In this document: positions 60,797 to 64,000 of the stretch, piece by piece
Layout of the letters: the number at the start of each line of letters is the position of its first letter
How positions within the stretch are numbered: the stretch's first letter is position 1
Assembly: GCF_000332975.1 (NCBI RefSeq)
Contig: NZ_BANR01000001.1
Span: forward strand, 1-64,000
Source: Gordonia aichiensis NBRC 108223
GTDB lineage: Bacteria; Actinomycetota; Actinomycetes; Mycobacteriales; Mycobacteriaceae
Reading direction: 5' to 3'
Length of the DNA stretch: 64,000 nucleotides
Notes under the pieces: model-generated
Told to the model about the DNA's origin: nothing
What the model saw: the letters and a program-made list of their open reading frames with translations, nothing else
Database searches by the model: none
Program-made: the position numbers and the translations under genes

Positions 60797-61668
60797 TCAG
60801 TGGCGGTGCCGTCGGAGATGCACCAGGTGTGTGTCGCGCTCGTCGTTGACCCACGCGTAGTAGAAGCCGATGAGGATCCCGCCGCCAACGAAGTTGCCCA
60901 GCAGCACTGTCCCGAGGTTGCCGAAAACCAGCCCGACCGGGACGTCGTGTTGGAATCCGACGATCATGAACAGCACGGTGTTGGCCACCGAGTGCTCGAA
61001 GTCGAGGAAGGCGAACACGAAGACGGCGGTGATCATCGCCATGCATTTGGCGATGTCCTCGGTGAGGTAGCCGTTGTAGACGAGCAGCATCGCCAGGTTG
61101 ATCATGAAGTTGCAGAGCACGGCGCGGATGAAGAGATCCAACCAGCCGCTGAACCCGTCGCTGAGGTAACCGGTCTTGACGTCGACCGCGTGGACCATCG
61201 CGTTCAGTACGGGACCGTCGAGAAGCGTCGTGCCGCGCAGCATCACCGCGATCAACAGGCCGCCGAGGATGTTGCCGAGGTAGCAGAACACCAGAATGCG
61301 CATGATCAGCACGGGCGTCACGCGGCGGTAGTAGGCGCCGACCGAGACGATCATCATGTTCGAGGTGAGCAGTTCGGACTTGGTGTAGTAGATGAAGACC
61401 AGTGCCCAGCCGAAGGCGAGCGCCCCGATGAGTTTGCCGACTGCGTGGAGTTGGCCCGGCGGATCGGTCATCGTGTCGAACGCCGCGACGATTGTGTAGT
61501 TGATGACGTAGAAGATCGCGATGATATCCCGGCCATCGCGGCTCGCTGGATGAAGCGCCGCCGAAGGTGACCGGTCATCTTCTTCTTGGATTCGAGCACG
61601 TCGAGGGTCGTGCTGATGAAGAACTTTCCCGGGAAGAGCTTGGTGACGTCGAACTCGGGGTCGCTCAT
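60797..61668 (-). pseudogene. Formate/nitrite transporter family channel with a frameshift
   Basis: The N-terminus (start 61668, MSDPEFDVTKLFPGKFF, TTLDVLESKKKMTGHLRRRF, IQRAAMAG) and the remainder (DIIAIFYVINYTIVAAFDTM to NDERDTHLVHLRRHRH) are in different frames. They join at a CCC run (GGG on the coding strand) at 61528-61530, where one base is missing. With one base restored the protein would be about 290 aa with six membrane segments of the FNT pentameric channel. Either a real inactivating deletion or an assembly error. Confidence 0.8.
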
Positions 61669-61708
61669 GGGTCAACGGTTCCACAGGCCCGGCGCCGCTG
61701 CCCGTCAT

Positions 61709-61787
61709 ACGTACACAACTGCTACGTCAGCGCGAGGCCATCGAAATAATTGTGATGGCCTCGCGCTGACGTCCGGGTTGTGTACGT
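61709..61787. terminator. Large two-part inverted repeat after adhC
   Basis: Outer arms ACGTACACAAC (61709-61719) and GTTGTGTACGT (61777-61787) and inner arms of 18 bp (61724-61741 with 61755-61772) are all perfect. They are separated by opposed 4-nt internal loops and closed by an AT-rich 13-nt loop. It lies directly after the adhC stop codon (61796) and before the channel gene, so a terminator is the simplest reading. Its size and symmetry are unusual. Confidence 0.7.
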
Positions 61788-61795
61788 CTCCGCGG

Positions 61796-62845
61796 TCAGT
61801 CTGCGAGGGTGGCGGTGTCGATGACGAATCGATACCGCACGTCGCTGTCGACGACGCGGTCATAGGCCGCGTTGATCTCGTCTGCGCTGATCTTCTCGAT
61901 CTCGGCTCCGATGCCGTGCTCGGCGCAGAAGTCGAGCATCTCCTGGGTGGCGGGGATACCGCCGACCATCGACCCCGCGATCGAGCGGCGGTTGGCCAGC
62001 AGCGAGAACGCCTTGATCTCCAGGGGGTGCTCCGGCACGCCCAGCTCGACGAGCGTGCCGTCGACGGCCAGCAGGCCGAGGTAGCTGTCGAGATCCAGAT
62101 TGACCGACACCGTGTTGATGATGAGGTCGAACTCGCCGCGCAGAGCCCTGAAGGTGTCTGCGTCTTTGGTTGCGTAATAGTGATCGGCGCCGAATCGTTT
62201 GCCGTCGGACTCCTTGGACAAGGTCTGACTCAGCACGGTGACCTCCGCGCCCAGTGCGTGCGCGATCTTGACACCGATGTGCCCAAGACCGCCCATGCCG
62301 ATGATCGCCACCTTCTTCCCCGGACCTGCTCCCCAGTGCTTGAGCGGCGTGTACAGGGTGATGCCGGCGCAGAGGAGGGGTGCTGCGACGTCGAGCTCAA
62401 CGCCCTCGGGGATCTTGAGCACGAAGTCCTCGGTGACGACGACCTGCTGCGAGTAACCGCCGTGGGTGAACTCGCCCTCGTAGGTAGACGAGTTATATGT
62501 CTGCACCACACCTTTAGTGCAGTACTGCTCGTCGCCGTTCTTGCACGCTTCGCACTCGCCGCAGGAGTCGACGAAGCATCCGACGCCGACGCGGTCGCCG
62601 ACCTTGTGCTTGGTCACCTCGTCGCCGACGGCGGCAACTGTTCCGGCGATCTCGTGTCCGGGGACGACGGGGTAGGTCGTGCCGCCCCACTCGTTGCGGG
62701 CGGTATGGATGTCGGAGTGACAGATCCCCGCGAACGCGATGTCGATCAGAACATCCTTCGGGCCGAGATCCCTGCGTTCGATGGTGGTCTTCGACAGGGG
62801 CTCATCGGGTGCTGTCGCCCAGAACGCATTGACGGTTGTCGTCAT
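61796..62845 (-). CDS. adhC: NADPH-dependent alcohol/cinnamyl-type dehydrogenase (AdhC-like)
   Basis: A 349-aa zinc dehydrogenase of the cinnamyl-alcohol/YahK group. Catalytic region [18 protein letters not shown] and [16 protein letters not shown]; structural cysteines [15 protein letters not shown]; cofactor loop [15 protein letters not shown]. It matches the AdhC enzyme widespread in mycobacteria and relatives. ATG 62845 is chosen; the upstream frame extension is not conserved. It is divergent from the Emb gene. Confidence 0.9.
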   Translation of the reverse strand: MTTTVNAFWATAPDEPLSKTTIERRDLGPKDVLIDIAFAGICHSDIHTARNEWGGTTYPVVPGHEIAGTVAAVGDEVTKHKVGDRVGVGCFVDSCGECEACKNGDEQYCTKGVVQTYNSSTYEGEFTHGGYSQQVVVTEDFVLKIPEGVELDVAAPLLCAGITLYTPLKHWGAGPGKKVAIIGMGGLGHIGVKIAHALGAEVTVLSQTLSKESDGKRFGADHYYATKDADTFRALRGEFDLIINTVSVNLDLDSYLGLLAVDGTLVELGVPEHPLEIKAFSLLANRRSIAGSMVGGIPATQEMLDFCAEHGIGAEIEKISADEINAAYDRVVDSDVRYRFVIDTATLAD

Positions 62846-63024
62846 GGTGGTTCCCTCTCCGGCGTCCGCGGGAAGCGCGACGATCTGCCGGTGCCGCGGG
62901 CACCTCACCTCATCCAGCGTGCCGACGCATCGTCGAATGCGCATGCGACTGTGGCGGGAGACACGTCGGGCCCGAAACGGGACCGACTTGGTTTTGTCAC
63001 AGACAACCTGACTAGCATTCGCGT

Positions 63025-64000
63025 GTGACCGAATCGCCGGAGAAGACGACAGCAGGGCTGCCCACCCGTCGATCCGACGACCCGAAGCGCCGCGCCACAA
63101 AGCTCTCACCTGCGACGACCGCGATCGTCTCGGTGGTTGCGGGGTTGATCGCCGTCGTTGCAGCCGTACTGACCCCGTTTCTGCCCGTCACGACGACGAC
63201 GGCAACCATCACCTGGCCGCAGGGGCAGCAACTGGGCGCGGACAATGCCGACATCACCTCGCCGCTCGTCGCGCAGATGGCGCAGGACCTCGACATCACC
63301 ATTCCGTGCGCTCTGCTGCGCTCGGCACCGACGGACGCGGCGTCGACCGTGCTCACCACGATGCCGTCCGCTGCGAAGAACCAGCGCTCATCGGCGCTGA
63401 ACGTGACAGCGGACGCCAACGCGGTGACGGTCACGATGCGCGGCGACACGGTTGCGTCCGCCCCGCGCGCAGACATCGCGTCCGATCGCTGCACGCAGCT
63501 GCACATCTTCTCGTCGGCGGCGGGTTCGGGCGCGCGTTTCGTCGGACTCGGGCCGGCGCAGATGGCTCCCGAAGCCGACCGGCCCCAGGTCGCAGGCGTG
63601 TTCACCGACATCGGGGCGTCGACGATCACGTCGACGCCCGGCCTCTCGGTGCGCATCGTCGTCGACGATCGCTTCGATTCGAGTCCTTCGGTCATCAAGT
63701 GGCTCGTGATGATCATCGGGGTGCTGGCGGCGATCGTCGCGCTCGCCGCCCTGGCGCTGCTCGACCACATCCACGGCTATCACCGACGGATCGGCCGTGT
63801 GCGCTGGCTTGCCCTGCTCCGTCCGCGCGCCACGGACATCGCGGTCACGGCGATCCTGGTCATCTGGCATTTCCTCGGTGCCGGCTCATCCGACGACGGA
63901 TACATCCTCAACATGGGCCGAAACGCCGAGCACGCGGGCTACCTGGCCAACTACTACCGCTACTACGGCATCCCGGAAGCGCCGTTCGACTGGTACTACG
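63025..64000 (+). CDS. Emb-type arabinosyltransferase, N-terminal part (partial)
   Basis: The first 325 residues of an EmbA/B/C-like membrane arabinosyltransferase that builds arabinogalactan or lipoarabinomannan. A first membrane helix ([20 protein letters not shown]) is followed by an extracytoplasmic domain ([13 protein letters not shown]), a second helix and the catalytic loop region [20 protein letters not shown] with its Asp-Asp pair, then [19 protein letters not shown] 63025 start. It runs off the right edge. It marks the organism as a mycolata member. Which of A, B or C it is cannot be told. Confidence 0.9.
   Translation, partial: MTESPEKTTAGLPTRRSDDPKRRATKLSPATTAIVSVVAGLIAVVAAVLTPFLPVTTTTATITWPQGQQLGADNADITSPLVAQMAQDLDITIPCALLRSAPTDAASTVLTTMPSAAKNQRSSALNVTADANAVTVTMRGDTVASAPRADIASDRCTQLHIFSSAAGSGARFVGLGPAQMAPEADRPQVAGVFTDIGASTITSTPGLSVRIVVDDRFDSSPSVIKWLVMIIGVLAAIVALAALALLDHIHGYHRRIGRVRWLALLRPRATDIAVTAILVIWHFLGAGSSDDGYILNMGRNAEHAGYLANYYRYYGIPEAPFDWYY

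Noticed and set aside
1-64000. rRNA and tRNA genes, integrases, transposases, phage genes
   Set aside because: I looked for them on both strands by eye and saw none; a tRNAscan/Infernal search would be decisive for RNAs.

Overview
The window is high-GC DNA with short intergenic gaps, many ATGA-type gene overlaps and frequent GTG/TTG starts. It fits a mycolic-acid actinobacterium (order Mycobacteriales/Corynebacteriales). The strongest single clue is the 5' end of an Emb-type arabinosyltransferase at the right edge. A Mycobacterium-type Nit1C gene order, an EctD ectoine hydroxylase and a mycothiol-group style AdhC also fit. Gordonia or a close relative is my inference, not something the sequence proves.

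Layout. (1) 1-3.6 kb: an ABC exporter with a divergent TetR gene, a truncated XRE regulator and a cysteine-type alpha/beta hydrolase preceded by a clean double palindrome. (2) 3.6-11.2 kb: a complete eight-gene Nit1C cluster on the minus strand in the order known as MSMEG_0565-0572 (glycosyltransferase, nitrilase-like protein, AIR-synthase/GNAT protein, radical SAM, flavoprotein, small protein, nitrilase, DsrE-like protein). This family of clusters has been tied to cyanide/nitrile nitrogen acquisition. (3) 11.4-14.8 kb: a self-contained two-ATPase/one-permease drug-export operon with its TetR gene. (4) 14.9-54.6 kb: a large catabolic island. It holds a PcpA/LinE/MhqO-type ring-cleaving dioxygenase, acyl-CoA-dehydrogenase-fold monooxygenases, four zinc alcohol dehydrogenases, SDRs, a five-gene overlapping operon with an unusual dehydrogenase/carboxymuconolactone-decarboxylase fusion, maleylacetate reductase, aldehyde dehydrogenase, a P450/ferredoxin/ferredoxin-reductase set, CoA ligase, acyl-CoA dehydrogenase and CoA transferase, plus two AraC, one GntR, one LuxR and one MarR regulator. 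EctD and an MFS exporter sit inside it. (5) 54.7-64 kb: more housekeeping-like genes (rhodanese, zinc peptidase, SsuD with two flavin reductases, free-methionine-sulfoxide reductase, GlsB-like protein, a frameshifted formate/nitrite-type channel, AdhC, Emb).

How it may work together (inference). A phenolic substrate is oxidised by flavin monooxygenase(s) fed by the local flavin reductase to a hydroquinone-type ring. The VOC dioxygenase opens the ring, the aldehyde dehydrogenase makes maleylacetate and maleylacetate reductase makes 3-oxoadipate. The P450, alcohol dehydrogenases, CoA ligase, acyl-CoA dehydrogenase and CoA transferase would process a side chain.

The centre of the island is decaying. 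The hydantoinase/carboxylase-like gene hyuA carries an in-frame amber codon in its ATP-binding loop. The adjacent hyuB is cut, part of it is inverted, and it is joined to a 5'-truncated second monooxygenase. I saw no rRNA, tRNA, CRISPR array, transposase or integrase.
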